Shown: positions 1 to 9,393, counted from the first letter of the stretch. The stretch: DNA of 38,108 bases from Deltaproteobacteria bacterium (GCA_018399135.1 JAGYPB010000026.1:1-38108); one strand, 5' to 3'. The notes: a model not told the origin generated them from the sequence alone. Translations and numbers: made by a program.

Positions 1-1615
1 GTAACCCCTCACGGCGCTGAACAAGGACCGCATCGTCGACGAGCAGGTTAAGGGCCTCATGATCCAGATCGATCTCAATCTGATCCCCCTCCTCCACCAG
101 TGCCAGGGGACCACCAACCTGCGCTTCGGGAGAGATATGGCCGATCATGATACCGTGAGTACCGCCGGAGAAGCGGCCATCTGTCAGCAGGGCAACACTG
201 TCACCGAGTCCGGCACCCATCAGCGCTGCCGAAGGTGACAACATCTCCCGCATGCCGGGACCGCCTTGCGGCCCCTCATAGCGGATCACGACAATATCCC
301 CCGGATTAATGGCATTGGCCAGAATGGCCTGCATGGCCTCCTCCTCTCGTTCGAACACCCGGGCCGGACCACGCATGGTGGTTAAATCCTTACCGCTCTG
401 TTTGAGCACGCACCCTTCCGGAGCCAGATTACCGAACAACATACGAATGTGCTTACCGGCAGCTGCATAGGGTCTGGATACCGGGAGAACCACATCCTGT
501 CCGTCAGGCAGATCGGCAACAGACGCCAGATTCTCAGCCAGAGTTTTCCCCGTCACCGTCAGGCAATCACCATGCAGCCAACCATGGTCGAGCAAATGCT
601 TCATCACCAGAGGAATACCACCCAGCGGGTGCAGATCGTTCATCAGATAGTGTCCATAGGGTTTAAAATTGCCGAGCAATGGTACCCTGGCGGTAAAACC
701 AGCCATCTCCTTAAGGGTCAAAGGCACATCAGCCTCGCGCGCCATGGCCAGCAGGTGCAACACCGCGTTGGTCGACCCGCCCAGAGCCCAGACCAGGGTC
801 AGGGCATTTTCAAAGGCTTTGCGGGTCATTATCTGCCGTGCGCTGATCCCACGGTTCAGCAATATCATCAGGGTTGTAGCGGTACGGCGCAGATCCCCCT
901 GTTTATCAGTTGACAATTGATTGTCCGCTTCCACTGCCATATTCGATGAGCCTCCGGGAATACTCATCCCCAGGGCTTCTATAGCCGCCGCCATGGTATT
1001 GGCGGTATACATACCGCCACAGGATCCGGCACCGGGACAGGCATGACATTCAATCTGACAAAGCTCATCAGCATCGATTTTTCCGGCGCTGTAGGCACCA
1101 ATCCCTTCGAAGGCACTGACAATGTTCAGATCTTTGCCATCATAATGACCGGGACGAATACTACCGCCGTAAAGGGTCAAACCAATTAGATCGTTACGCG
1201 CAATCGGCATCAGTGCTGCCGGAATCGTCTTGTCACAACCGGATAGAGTCACCACCGCGTCAACCTGGTAACCCTCCGTCATCACTTCAATGGCATCGGC
1301 GATGACTTCACGACTCACCAGGGAATACTTCATCGCTTCGGTACCCATGGAGATACCATCAGAGACCACCGGTGTACCGAACACAATGACCTTGGCTCCA
1401 ACCGCTTCCAATTCAGCCTGGAGCAGATCGCCCAGGGTGCGGATATGATCGTTACAGGGGGTTCCATTAGTATAAGGAACCGCCAGCGCCACCAACGGTT
1501 TGGCAAAATCATCGTCACTAAAACGCACCGCCCTTAACATGGTGCGCGCTGCCGTCCGTTCTACCCAGTTAGCCCCACCGGGATCTCCGGTAACTGTTCC
1601 ACTGCGTCGTTTCAT
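1..1615 (-). CDS. ilvD: Dihydroxy-acid dehydratase (3' end beyond window)
   Basis: Catalyses dehydration of 2,3-dihydroxy-isovalerate and 2,3-dihydroxy-3-methylvalerate to the 2-keto acids, the third shared step of valine and isoleucine synthesis, in the cytoplasm. Translating down from the ATG at 1615-1613 gives 538 uninterrupted codons to the window edge, so only the last few tens of residues are missing (family about 555-560 aa). The Fe-S cluster cysteines are visible in [17 protein letters not shown] and [18 protein letters not shown], and the C-terminal substrate and Mg region in [13 protein letters not shown]. This last region resembles the plant/cyanobacterial-type branch, so a [2Fe-2S] rather than [4Fe-4S] cluster is possible (inference). 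A GGAGACC-like SD lies just upstream of the start. It is the last seen gene of an ilvB-ilvN-ilvD unit, 199 bp after ilvN. Confidence 0.95.
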   Translation of the reverse strand, partial: MKRRSGTVTGDPGGANWVERTAARTMLRAVRFSDDDFAKPLVALAVPYTNGTPCNDHIRTLGDLLQAELEAVGAKVIVFGTPVVSDGISMGTEAMKYSLVSREVIADAIEVMTEGYQVDAVVTLSGCDKTIPAALMPIARNDLIGLTLYGGSIRPGHYDGKDLNIVSAFEGIGAYSAGKIDADELCQIECHACPGAGSCGGMYTANTMAAAIEALGMSIPGGSSNMAVEADNQLSTDKQGDLRRTATTLMILLNRGISARQIMTRKAFENALTLVWALGGSTNAVLHLLAMAREADVPLTLKEMAGFTARVPLLGNFKPYGHYLMNDLHPLGGIPLVMKHLLDHGWLHGDCLTVTGKTLAENLASVADLPDGQDVVLPVSRPYAAAGKHIRMLFGNLAPEGCVLKQSGKDLTTMRGPARVFEREEEAMQAILANAINPGDIVVIRYEGPQGGPGMREMLSPSAALMGAGLGDSVALLTDGRFSGGTHGIMIGHISPEAQVGGPLALVEEGDQIEIDLDHEALNLLVDDAVLVQRREGL

Positions 1616-1706
1616 CTTTGGTCTCCTTCGGCCAAAAGTAAATCGGGGTGTAATGCCCGATTTTTACCAGCACCACACCCCGATATCATAACACAATCAA
1701 TCATTT

Positions 1707-1782
1707 GTGAGCAGTGAACGGTGAGCGGTCAATTGCTTACTGCTTACTGCTTACTGCTTACTGCTTACTGCTTACTGCTTAC
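1707..1782. repeat. Heptamer tandem repeat with imperfect inverted arm
   Basis: Seven perfect head-to-tail copies of TGCTTAC run from 1734 to 1782. The preceding 1707-1728 (GTGAGCAGTGAACGGTGAGC) is a degenerate 7-bp series of the complementary unit (GTAAGCA on the other strand), so the block can fold as an imperfect hairpin. A weaker 7-bp rhythm (CCCATTACCCACTACC) continues to about 1800. It sits in the 199-bp ilvN-ilvD gap and would be transcribed. Function unknown; it may alter ilvD expression by mRNA folding or vary in copy number by slippage. Confidence 0.9.
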
Positions 1783-1814
1783 TTCCCATTACCCACTACC
1801 TATCCCCCCACTCC

Positions 1815-2281
1815 CTACTTCTCCATCGCCGTCACCCCGGTACGAGCGATTTCAACAATATGCTCCTGACCGACCTCATCGAGAAAGGCGTCGATGCGAC
1901 GGGTTGAGCCGGCGACCTGGAGGATGGTTATCGTCACTTTTGTTCCAAGAATTTCAGTTATAGCGACCATGAAAGGGTCTCCCACGCGCGATGCGTCTAT
2001 TTCGAGTTTCACAATCGCCACCTCTCGCCAATAGCTATGATCGGTATCTAAGTTCTTCACCGAGATGACTTCCGGTGAACACCAACGACGGACAACCTGG
2101 TCGACCCTGGCCTGATCGTTCTCACGCAAGGTGATGGTCATCCGACTGACGCCGGGGATGCGTAATGGACGACAGACGGTCAGTGTATCGACGTTATACA
2201 TTTTTACGGATCAGCATCGAGATTTTATTGAGAACCCCAGGGTGATCAAGGGTAAATGCTAGTATCGCACGCCTTTTTCAT
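1815..2281 (-). CDS. ilvN: Acetolactate synthase small (regulatory) subunit, frameshifted near 5' end
   Basis: ACT-domain regulatory subunit that confers valine feedback control on acetolactate synthase. The continuous frame 2201-1815 gives 128 aa starting MYNVDTLTVC, which lacks the N-terminal half of the first ACT domain. That half is present immediately upstream in other frames: AFTLDHPGVLNKISMLIRK is encoded around 2255-2205. Two runs of five A (on the coding strand; plus 2274-2278 and 2201-2205) would each need to be four to restore one frame from the ATG at 2281. The restored product would be about 155 aa, the normal IlvN length. The ATG overlaps the restored ilvB stop (ATGA). Either the assembly has base-call errors here or the gene is disrupted; conserved residues remain intact in each frame, which favours errors. 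The product is otherwise recognisable by GVSRMTITLRE and REVAIVKLEID. Confidence 0.85.
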
Positions 2282-4048
2282 GCAGCTTCTCCTTCTTTGC
2301 TCTGATCTTTTTCGGTGCATTAGGATGACGGGTTATCATATCCGCCAAACCCGCCACCAGCAGGAATCATTGGCAAATAACCTCTGCCGGGTCACAGATA
2401 AATTCCAAAATCATGGCCCCCTTGCAGGCGATGGCCTCTTCGATGGCCGACACCACATCCTCAAGCAATTCAACGCCTTGCGGTAGGGAATACCATAGAT
2501 TGGGAAATCAACCCGAAATCGGGACTCTGCATTGGCGTGCCGGCATAGCAGCCATCAAAGAAAAAGGTTTGCCACTGACGCACCATCCCCAGATACCCGT
2601 TGTTAAGGACAATAATTTTGACATCAATCTGCTTTTCCATGATGGTTCCCAGTTCCTGAAAGTTCATCTGGAAGCCGCCATCTCCACTGATCGACCAGAC
2701 CCGCTCTCTTTCCGGACGGGCAAGCTTTACACCAATTGCCATCGGCAAGGAGCGCCCCCATCGTCCCGGCGCCACCGGAACCGAACCAGCTGTTGTTCGT
2801 CTGGTAATTATAAAAGCGTGCGCACATCATCTGGTGTTGTCCGACATCAGGAATAATCAGGTCCTTCCCTTTAGTCACCTCCGACAGGCGATGGATGATT
2901 CCCTTCATCAGTAACTTATTATCATTGCCGACACCGACCTCAATTTCTTCATGCAAGTCTTCTTTCATCACTTCACGAAAAGTGTTGAGTTTATCCCACC
3001 AGCGCCGACGGGGAATAGAGGTCAGCATGGGGTCATCCATCAACACGTGCAAGGTGCGATAGACATCGGCATTAATCGCCACCGTGGTACGAACATTTTT
3101 ATCGATTTCTGAAGCATCAATCTCCACATGTATTACTGCTGCATTGCGGGCGTATTCATCCAGCTTCCCGGTCACCCGATCATCAAAACGCATTCCCAAA
3201 GCAATCAGCAGATCCGCTTCCATAATGGCGCGATTAGCCTCTACGGTGCCGTGCATCCCCATCATTCCCAGGTGCAGGGGATGATCTGCCGGAATAGCGG
3301 AAAGTCCGTGGAAGGTGGAGGTCACGGGAATGTTGGTTTTCTCAATGAAACGCCGAAGCAGGGCCCCTGCATTGCTGTTGATAACGCCATGTCCACAAAA
3401 AATCAGCGGCCGTTCGCTCTTGTTAATCAACTCGATCGCCTGGCGGATCGGCTCACGCTCGGGGGTTGGGGTATAAAAATAGCCGGGCAGATGGGGACGA
3501 AATTTTTTGACATCAAATCGGTAATCTTCCGCGACCTGTTGGTTCTGAATATCCTTGGGCAGATCGATAATCACCGGACCACCCCGACCGGTGGTCGCTA
3601 CATAACAGGCTTCGTGTACCGTTTTTTCAACATCTTCGGCAGCCAGAGGCATGTAAGTCTGCTTGCTGATCGGCATCATCACGCCGACAACGTCACTTTC
3701 CTGAAAGGCGTCGGTGGCAATGACTCCGGTAGCCACCTGCCCGGTAATAGCCAACATCGGCACCGAATCCATATGGGCATCAGCAACGCCGGTCACCAGG
3801 TTCATCGCTCCGGGGCCGGATGTTGTCAGACACACACCGATCTGCGGTGTTGCTGTCGACAGGGAGGCTCTGGACAGTCCCTGCGCCATAAAGGCAGCAC
3901 CCTGCTCGTGGCGAGCCATGACGAACTCAAAGTTACCCAGTTTTTCCATTTCATCGAATACCGGCATGATAGCCCCACCGGTGTAACCAAAAAGAAAACG
4001 CACTTTGCGTTCCTTCAGGGCTTTTAACAACAGGTGTTTTCCATTCAT
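2278..4048 (-). CDS. ilvB: Acetolactate synthase large (catalytic) subunit, frameshifted in last quarter
   Basis: ThDP enzyme joining two pyruvates (or pyruvate and 2-ketobutyrate) to acetohydroxy acids, the first common step of branched-chain amino acid synthesis. From the ATG at 4048 the frame is clean for about 430 codons: the ThDP-binding N-domain with catalytic Glu in ARHEQGAAF (near residue 48), the central FAD-type domain, and the start of the C-domain. At the C5 run 2755-2759 the frame shifts. The ThDP/Mg motif SGDGGFQMN and NNGYLGMVRQW follow in a second frame, and the tail (YGIPYRKAL, LLEDVVSAIEEA, FICDPAEVI, PMIPAGGG, DMITRHPNAPKK) is spread over further frames down to a TGA at 2280-2278 that overlaps the ilvN ATG. 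Restored length is about 590 aa, slightly longer than the family norm of about 570. The cluster of indels with intact protein similarity suggests poor base calling rather than decay. A 185-bp gap separates it from fapA upstream. Confidence 0.88.
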
Positions 4049-4233
4049 AATAGTCCTCTGCTCTCTTTGCTGGGCGCTGAAATCGATCGATCAAACATCA
4101 CATTGCTACGGTCTAATTATTTCCTTACCACAGCAACGAACTGACAATCATAAAAAAATACAGTCGACATTGCCTCCAAGCTTTCCAAAAACAAGATTTA
4201 AACGCAGTTTTATGCGCGAAGGGGGATAAAATG

Positions 4234-5805
4234 TCAAGAATCTTCGGAATTCTGCTCTTCAGCCTGCAACAACTGATCTTCGATCTCCATTGCCGTCACC
4301 GGCAAGGATGTTAATGATAAATAACGCAACCCCCCTTCACGTGTGTTTTCGATCAGTGAAAAGGGGCCGGTGCGATCCATACTTATCTGTTCCCGGGTGC
4401 CGCCTAAAGAGACGACAACCCCCTCCTTCAGTCGTTTATAAACATTAATTTTGGGGTTCATACCGGCTGGACACTGCGGCATCGATGCTGCCAGTTCAGC
4501 CTGAAAAGCCGTTTTCTGAAGATATAAACGATCCAGTTGGTCATTAAGAACCTGCAAACGAACCCGTGCCGATTTGAGATAAGGAGAGTCCTTTCGCAGG
4601 TGCTGCACTAAAGGCTGTATGGCAGCACTGATAGATTTGATCTGGAGCTTGTTTGTAATCAGCTCTTTTTCCAGATAAGCAAACCGCTCAGCGTCAGGGA
4701 AATATACCCCTGCTGTAATCAACGTCCTGTTGGCAGCCTCTGCGCCAATGGTGGCTGCGGATATCCCCTTGAGAGCAACCACCTCTCCGCCAATGATAAA
4801 CCCACGTTCGACCTGAACATGCCCGGTCGCTTTTATCCTTGAATAACGAATTTCGCTTGCAATATCGACATCACCATAGCAAAGAACCGTCACCTGATTG
4901 AGGTATTTTGCGCGCAGGTTTCCCTGACAAAAGATATGACCAATCTCGCGTCCAGCCATAGCGCCTATATCGATGGATCCCCGAGATTCGATATGACAAG
5001 CACCAACATGCCCACCTATCTTGATACCTTTGGTCGAGCGAACATCAAAATCGTCCGGCACGTCCCCTTTAATTTCCACAAAACCATTAAAATCAATGTC
5101 GCCGATGCTCACATCCACATTACCGGGGATAACCAGCTGATCGACAACCGAAAGTCTATCTTTTTCAATAATTGCCCGCCCGGAACATGTTGAAAACGCA
5201 ATACGTCCATTATATTTAAACAGCACTCCCTCTCCGGCAATGATATTTCGCGGTTTACCGGCCGGGGCCGCAACGATATGCCCCTGAACTGTGCAACCCG
5301 GAATCCCCGGCTCCGGTGGATGTATCACACCAAGCTTCTGTTCTGATTCAATTTCGGTGTAGGCATTGAGACGCTTCAGGTCGATACGCCCCTTTTCATC
5401 AGGAACAAACTCATGATCTTCACCGCTGACCTTGACCAGCAGCTCGAACCAGCCGTCAGTACCGGGCTGCGGCTCGATTCCACAGGCAACGACCGTCGGT
5501 GGAGGCACCTGCCCCAGATCAAGACTGGAGCAGAAACTGTTGACTGCCGCTTTATCAGTGGTGTCGGTTATGTTGTGCTGACGCAGAAGAGCCATCAGCC
5601 CGCTGGGGTTCAATAATGTGGCACCGACGGCCTGTGCTGATTCAGAGCTCGGAGGAGACTCCAGAGACGTCATCTCAATAGTCGCAATACATTCCATTTG
5701 CTCGCGCGCGAAACGTAAGGTCAGACGGTAGCTTTCAGTCTCGCTCACCGCAAGCAGATCAGGATCCTGCTGGATATTGCTATCAGAATCGGACGCCGTC
5801 ATCAT
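4234..5805 (-). CDS. FapA-like (DUF342) polymer-forming protein
   Basis: 523-residue cytoplasmic protein (no signal peptide) of the DUF342/FapA family, described as 'flagellar assembly protein A' but of unsettled function. The N-terminal part (about 1-190) is variable and is followed by the FapA signature stretch with LGVIHPPEPGIPGCTVQG. Residues about 200-370 show repeated short beta/Gly/Ile units (GNVDVSIGDIDFNGFVEIKG, GGHVGACHIESRGSIDIGA, GNLRAKYLNQVTV) typical of a right-handed beta-helix. A likely coiled coil (about 375-440, EKELITNKLQIKSISAAIQP) and a short beta tail follow. The start is the first of two ATGs after an AGGAG at 5810-5814. No flagellar genes are nearby; it appears monocistronic. 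Family assignment is firm, role is not. Confidence 0.8.
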   Translation of the reverse strand: MMTASDSDSNIQQDPDLLAVSETESYRLTLRFAREQMECIATIEMTSLESPPSSESAQAVGATLLNPSGLMALLRQHNITDTTDKAAVNSFCSSLDLGQVPPPTVVACGIEPQPGTDGWFELLVKVSGEDHEFVPDEKGRIDLKRLNAYTEIESEQKLGVIHPPEPGIPGCTVQGHIVAAPAGKPRNIIAGEGVLFKYNGRIAFSTCSGRAIIEKDRLSVVDQLVIPGNVDVSIGDIDFNGFVEIKGDVPDDFDVRSTKGIKIGGHVGACHIESRGSIDIGAMAGREIGHIFCQGNLRAKYLNQVTVLCYGDVDIASEIRYSRIKATGHVQVERGFIIGGEVVALKGISAATIGAEAANRTLITAGVYFPDAERFAYLEKELITNKLQIKSISAAIQPLVQHLRKDSPYLKSARVRLQVLNDQLDRLYLQKTAFQAELAASMPQCPAGMNPKINVYKRLKEGVVVSLGGTREQISMDRTGPFSLIENTREGGLRYLSLTSLPVTAMEIEDQLLQAEEQNSEDS

Positions 5806-5873
5806 GGCGCTCCTTGTGCGAAAATAAGCGAATCAACGCCAACAGTAAATAAAGATAATGACAAAAAAACAAC

Positions 5874-6018
5874 GTATCTGTTCAGCACCGGATAGGGGAT
5901 CCTATGTCAAAGGACGCTTTTCGTCATCCATGACCGCTTGCTGTCGCCGTCCATGGCGACAGACACCCTTGCCACAGAATCCGAAGATCCTGCGCAAGGA
6001 CAAAAGCTGAATAGTTAC
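5874..6018. mobile_element. MITE-like palindromic element, copy 1, with 8-bp target duplication
   Basis: A 145-bp element filling much of the 334-bp gap between fapA and the TRAP permease. Ends are imperfect inverted repeats: GTATCTGTTCAGC on the left and GCTGAATAGTTAC on the right (11 of 13 paired). Internal nested arms include CTGTCGCC/GGCGACAG around 5941-5962. The element is flanked by a perfect 8-bp direct repeat AAAACAAC (5866-5873 and 6019-6026), the mark of a transposition event. Related copies lie at 24550 and 25281. There is no coding capacity, so it is non-autonomous. The 8-bp duplication and the GTAAC end (right end read inward) recall the IS66 family (established for that family; link inferred). 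Confidence 0.8.
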
Positions 6019-6088
6019 AAAACAACTTAAAAGAGTATTTTAACTGCGATGATTGTAACTGATGTACAACAGAAGTCCAACGCAAAGG

Positions 6089-6118
6089 CGCAACGTCCGG
6101 ACAGATCCGGGCGTTGCG
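6089..6118 (-). terminator. Hairpin downstream of TRAP permease
   Basis: CGCAACGTCCGG and CCGGGCGTTGCG form a strong stem with loop ACAGAT, 22 bp past the permease stop. The following T-run on the minus strand is short (CCTTTGCG), so it is a weak or factor-assisted terminator. Confidence 0.5.
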
Positions 6119-6139
6119 AGAGAAAGGACAAGCAAAAAA

Positions 6140-8224
6140 TCAAGCGACAGCCGGCGTACTCGCTGCTCCAGCGATATCTTTACGTTTATTGAGGATAATG
6201 ATAGTCATCAGCAACAGCCAACCACCAACATTGACCCACCAGACCGTCGGCCACAACAGCAACGCTGAGGAAACCAGGGTCAGAATACGGAACAGTGGGT
6301 TTAGCCTGGCCTCCATGAACCCTTCAATTCCGGCAGCGAAAGCGTAGAGGCCGAACAGGGCAAAGAAAAAGATATAGAGATCCTGCGTCAGGGTGCCGCC
6401 AATAAAAGGGGTATAGGCAAACAACAGGGGAATAATATAGAGCCCCTTGGCCAGTTTCCATGAATAAAAACCGGTGATCATCGGCTTGGAGCCGGCAATC
6501 GCGGCACCAGCAAAGGCGGCCAGAGCAACCGGCGGGGTGACATTGGAATCCTGACTGAGCCAGAACACAATCAGGTGCGCTGACAGCAAGGCAAAGGTTA
6601 GGGTATGATCGCTGAGCACCGACTCGCGGACCAGACTGGCCATATCGAAGGGAATGGCATCAACAATCGAGCGTGCCGTTGCCACCGACATGGGTTCACC
6701 AATCAGGGCCAGCTTTTCCGGCACCGCCAGCATAAAAAAGGTTTTTGCCGCCTCCGGAATCTGGCCACTAACCAATGCTTTCACCAGCATCCCGTCAGCA
6801 ATCAGGCCCTGCAGTGCAGGCGCGGAGAGGGTTCCCAGAACAATGTAAGCAGCGGTAACCGGCAACCCCATCCCGAGGACAAGCGACGCCAGAGCAACCA
6901 GGCCAATGGCAATCAGCAAGCTGTGCCCGGCCCACTGATTGATCATCAGCGAAAAGGTATTGCCGATACCGGCCGTGGTAATGACATTAACGATCAGCCC
7001 GATAGTACACAGCAGAATCGCTGTCATAATCATATTTTTTGCCCCCATTGCCAACGCATCAATGATCGCCTTAGGGCCCATCCTGTTAGGGGTCAACCAG
7101 GAGGAGACGACCACCGCAATCATACTGTAACCAGCGGCGTAGGTCGGGGTAAAGCCGTAAATAAGAAGACTGATAAGGATGCCGATGGGAAGCAGGAAAA
7201 CAACTCCACCTTTTTTGATGACCTCAAGAAAAGAGATCTTTTCATCATCCATAGCCGTCAGATAACTGCGCTTGGCTTCTATGCGTATAAAAAAACCGAC
7301 GGTGGCAAAGTACAAAAAAGCCGGTAGAATACTGACCAGAACAATGGTGGTGTAAGGGATCTGGGTGTACGTTGCCATAACAAAAGCACCGGCACCCATG
7401 ATCGGCGGCATCAACTGGCCACCTGTCGACGCGGCAGCTTCAGCACCGGCAGCAAACTTGGGGGGGAACCCCGCTTTTTTCATCAAAGGAATGGTGATAA
7501 CCCCGGTCGAGGCGGTATTGGCAACCGCCGAACCGGAGATGGTTCCCATCAAACCGGAAGCGATGACAGCAACAAATCCTGGGCCACCAACAAGCCGTCC
7601 CGCGACCGCTCGCGCCATATCGATGACAAAATCACCAGCGCCGGAACGTAATAAAAAGGCGCCAAACAGCAAAAACATGAACACATAGGAAGAAGAAATC
7701 TGGGCAATCGTGCCGAACAGGGCGTCATCACCATAGATACTGCGAAACAACAGGGTTTCAGGCTGCAAGCCGGCGAAGCGGAACATGCCCGTCAACTCAC
7801 TCCCCCACCAGCCAATATAGGAGAGCCCGACGACAATCAGCACCGGAATGAACCAGCCGGCCACCCGGCGGGTAAATTCAATAGCGCAAAGGACAACGAT
7901 AATCCCGGCGATCCATTCCGAGTGGACGAGATAGATCCCGCGGGCATAAATGGCATCTTCCCGGGCAATCAAAAAAATCGCCGATGCCGCCGCCATTACT
8001 CCCAGCAAAACATCAAACAAGCGCAACAGTAATGGCCCATTGCGACGCAGGGGATAAGCAATGGCTACCAGTATGGCAAAACCGGCAAAGTGCAAAGCAT
8101 TTTGCCAAAGACTTGAAAGCACCGCAAAAACATTAAACCAGATATGCATCAGGGATACAGCAACCCCGATAATCAATAGAGCCCAGCTTTCAAACGGATG
8201 GACTTCGGTTTCATTGACAGACAT
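6140..8224 (-). CDS. TAXI-type TRAP transporter fused permease (DctQM fusion)
   Basis: 694-residue inner-membrane protein in which the small 4-helix and large 12-helix TRAP permease subunits are fused. This is the normal arrangement for TAXI TRAP systems, which import organic acids using an ion gradient rather than ATP. The first helices (about 10-135) form the small-subunit part. The large-subunit part carries family landmarks such as SGLMGTISGSAVANTASTGV, AAAASTGGQLMPPIMGAGAF and GLPVTAAYIVLGTL. Start ATG at 8224 has GGAGCC 6-11 bp upstream. It follows its receptor gene with 63 bp between them, a gap that holds a hairpin. Substrate cannot be told from sequence; glutamate, 2-oxoglutarate or a C4-dicarboxylate are guesses from characterised relatives and the DctBD-like regulator. 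Confidence 0.93.
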   Translation of the reverse strand: MSVNETEVHPFESWALLIIGVAVSLMHIWFNVFAVLSSLWQNALHFAGFAILVAIAYPLRRNGPLLLRLFDVLLGVMAAASAIFLIAREDAIYARGIYLVHSEWIAGIIVVLCAIEFTRRVAGWFIPVLIVVGLSYIGWWGSELTGMFRFAGLQPETLLFRSIYGDDALFGTIAQISSSYVFMFLLFGAFLLRSGAGDFVIDMARAVAGRLVGGPGFVAVIASGLMGTISGSAVANTASTGVITIPLMKKAGFPPKFAAGAEAAASTGGQLMPPIMGAGAFVMATYTQIPYTTIVLVSILPAFLYFATVGFFIRIEAKRSYLTAMDDEKISFLEVIKKGGVVFLLPIGILISLLIYGFTPTYAAGYSMIAVVVSSWLTPNRMGPKAIIDALAMGAKNMIMTAILLCTIGLIVNVITTAGIGNTFSLMINQWAGHSLLIAIGLVALASLVLGMGLPVTAAYIVLGTLSAPALQGLIADGMLVKALVSGQIPEAAKTFFMLAVPEKLALIGEPMSVATARSIVDAIPFDMASLVRESVLSDHTLTFALLSAHLIVFWLSQDSNVTPPVALAAFAGAAIAGSKPMITGFYSWKLAKGLYIIPLLFAYTPFIGGTLTQDLYIFFFALFGLYAFAAGIEGFMEARLNPLFRILTLVSSALLLWPTVWWVNVGGWLLLMTIIILNKRKDIAGAASTPAVA

Positions 8225-8248
8225 ACAGATGGCTCCGAAGAAAACAAG

Positions 8249-8270
8249 CGACCGCCCTATCGGGCGGTCG
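8249..8270 (-). terminator. Intercistronic hairpin between receptor and permease
   Basis: CGACCGCCC and GGGCGGTCG pair across a 4-base loop without a downstream T-run. Position between a binding-protein gene and its permease gene suggests an RNA-stabilising or partial-attenuation stem that keeps receptor mRNA in excess, as in other binding-protein operons (inference). Confidence 0.55.
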
Positions 8271-8287
8271 TAGAGAGAAAATCAATC

Positions 8288-9316
8288 TTAATCAGCAATC
8301 AGGCGTGCAGGGATATTCAAACCGACCTCACGGAAATACTTCAGTGCTCCCGGATGCAACGGCATAGGTAGGCCGGCAATCGCTTTTTCTATCGCCATCA
8401 CCCTGGTTGCACTATGGATTGCATTGAGAAAGGGCAGATTTTCATAGATGGTTTTAGTGATCTGGTAAACAGCATCTTCATCGATATCTGCACGCACAGC
8501 AAGGAAGTTAGGCTGAGCAATTGTGGAGATATCCTTGACCTGGCCGGGGTAAGTTTCAGCAGGAATGACATAACGGGTCCAGAGTTCCATGCCGCTGTCG
8601 GCTTGTTTCATCTGCTCATCAGTAAAGTCGAGAACCACCACATCGTCACCCATCGTCGCAAAAGTCCGGGTAACGGCACTGACTGGAGCACCGGCCGGGG
8701 TGCTCATGCCAACAACCTGACCGTTCTGCAGTGCATCAGCTGATGGCCCATAACCGGCATAAGCAAGACTATAATCATTTTCGATATCGACACCTAAACC
8801 GCCAAGCAGAGTCTTGTTGGAACCGAGAGTCCCCGAGTTCCGCGGCCCCATGGCCATGTTTTGTCCCTTCATCGCGACCAGGTCGGCTGCAGTACCAGTC
8901 TTGGCAAAACGCTTGAGAACGGTAAAATGCTCAACATTCTGCCACAGCATGGTCACTGCACGCAGATCCCGCTGAGGGCCTGCCGTTGCGTAGTCCCCGG
9001 TACCATTCCATGCCCAGGCGCCGTAGAGTCCCTGCAGAATGGCAAACTGAACCTCGCCGTCGTTCAACAGCTTGATATTTTCACCAGAGCCGGCTGAGCT
9101 GATCGCTGACATGCCAATCTTCTGAGAAGGCTGCAACTTCACTTTAATCAAGGTTGAAAGAGCAACACCCACCGGATAGTAGGTGCCCCCCGTCGACGCT
9201 GTCGCCAGCAAATAGTCACGCTCTGAGGCAACAGCCCTTTCAGGCGTCGCCAGGGCAAAAGAAAACATCATTACAAACAGGCACAAACTTGAAGTTATCC
9301 AACGCATTCTGTTCAT
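8288..9316 (-). CDS. TAXI family TRAP transporter solute-binding receptor
   Basis: 342-residue periplasmic substrate receptor. A Sec signal peptide is visible (basic MNRMR, hydrophobic core SSLCLFVMMFSFALATP, Ala-rich cleavage region near residue 30). The mature protein starts with the TAXI hallmark ATASTGGTYYPVGVALS. Further family motifs are SAGSGENIKLLNDGEVQFAI and MAMGPRNSGTLGSNKTLLGG. It would bind ligand and deliver it to the fused permease encoded next. The start ATG has a near-perfect AGGAGG 6 bp upstream. Transcription is most likely from the sigma-54 promoter at 9394-9409, under the adjacent response regulator. Confidence 0.93.
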   Translation of the reverse strand: MNRMRWITSSLCLFVMMFSFALATPERAVASERDYLLATASTGGTYYPVGVALSTLIKVKLQPSQKIGMSAISSAGSGENIKLLNDGEVQFAILQGLYGAWAWNGTGDYATAGPQRDLRAVTMLWQNVEHFTVLKRFAKTGTAADLVAMKGQNMAMGPRNSGTLGSNKTLLGGLGVDIENDYSLAYAGYGPSADALQNGQVVGMSTPAGAPVSAVTRTFATMGDDVVVLDFTDEQMKQADSGMELWTRYVIPAETYPGQVKDISTIAQPNFLAVRADIDEDAVYQITKTIYENLPFLNAIHSATRVMAIEKAIAGLPMPLHPGALKYFREVGLNIPARLIAD

Positions 9317-9393
9317 TCTGTTCCTCCTGAAGGAATTGGGTTGATGGAAGCACTAAAAAATAAAACGCTTTTCTATCTGCGCTTCCGTAACAG

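Noticed and set aside
1734-1782. Heptamer array as a CRISPR array
   Set aside because: Units are 7 bp and contiguous, with no spacers and no cas genes.
2201-2205. Programmed ribosomal frameshifting at the A5 runs in ilvN
   Set aside because: Would need several unrelated shifts in both directions across two genes within 560 bp; sequencing or assembly error is simpler.
2470-2775. Separate gene encoding a ThDP-binding domain
   Set aside because: It is the out-of-frame C-terminal part of ilvB; similarity continues without a gap across the frameshift at 2755-2759.
3128-4027. 299-codon plus-strand open frame opposite ilvB
   Set aside because: Lies wholly antisense to a firmly identified gene, has low-complexity His/Gln-rich translation and no SD; a shadow frame.
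4117-4170. 17-residue ORF upstream of ilvB (minus strand) as a Val-rich attenuation leader peptide
   Set aside because: Contains four Val codons but no run of Val/Leu/Ile codons, its SD is only 2 nt from the ATG, and no terminator/antiterminator pair follows.
6605-7327. 240-codon plus-strand open frame opposite the TRAP permease
   Set aside because: Antisense to membrane-helix coding sequence; Asn/Gln/Arg-rich translation is the expected shadow of hydrophobic codons.
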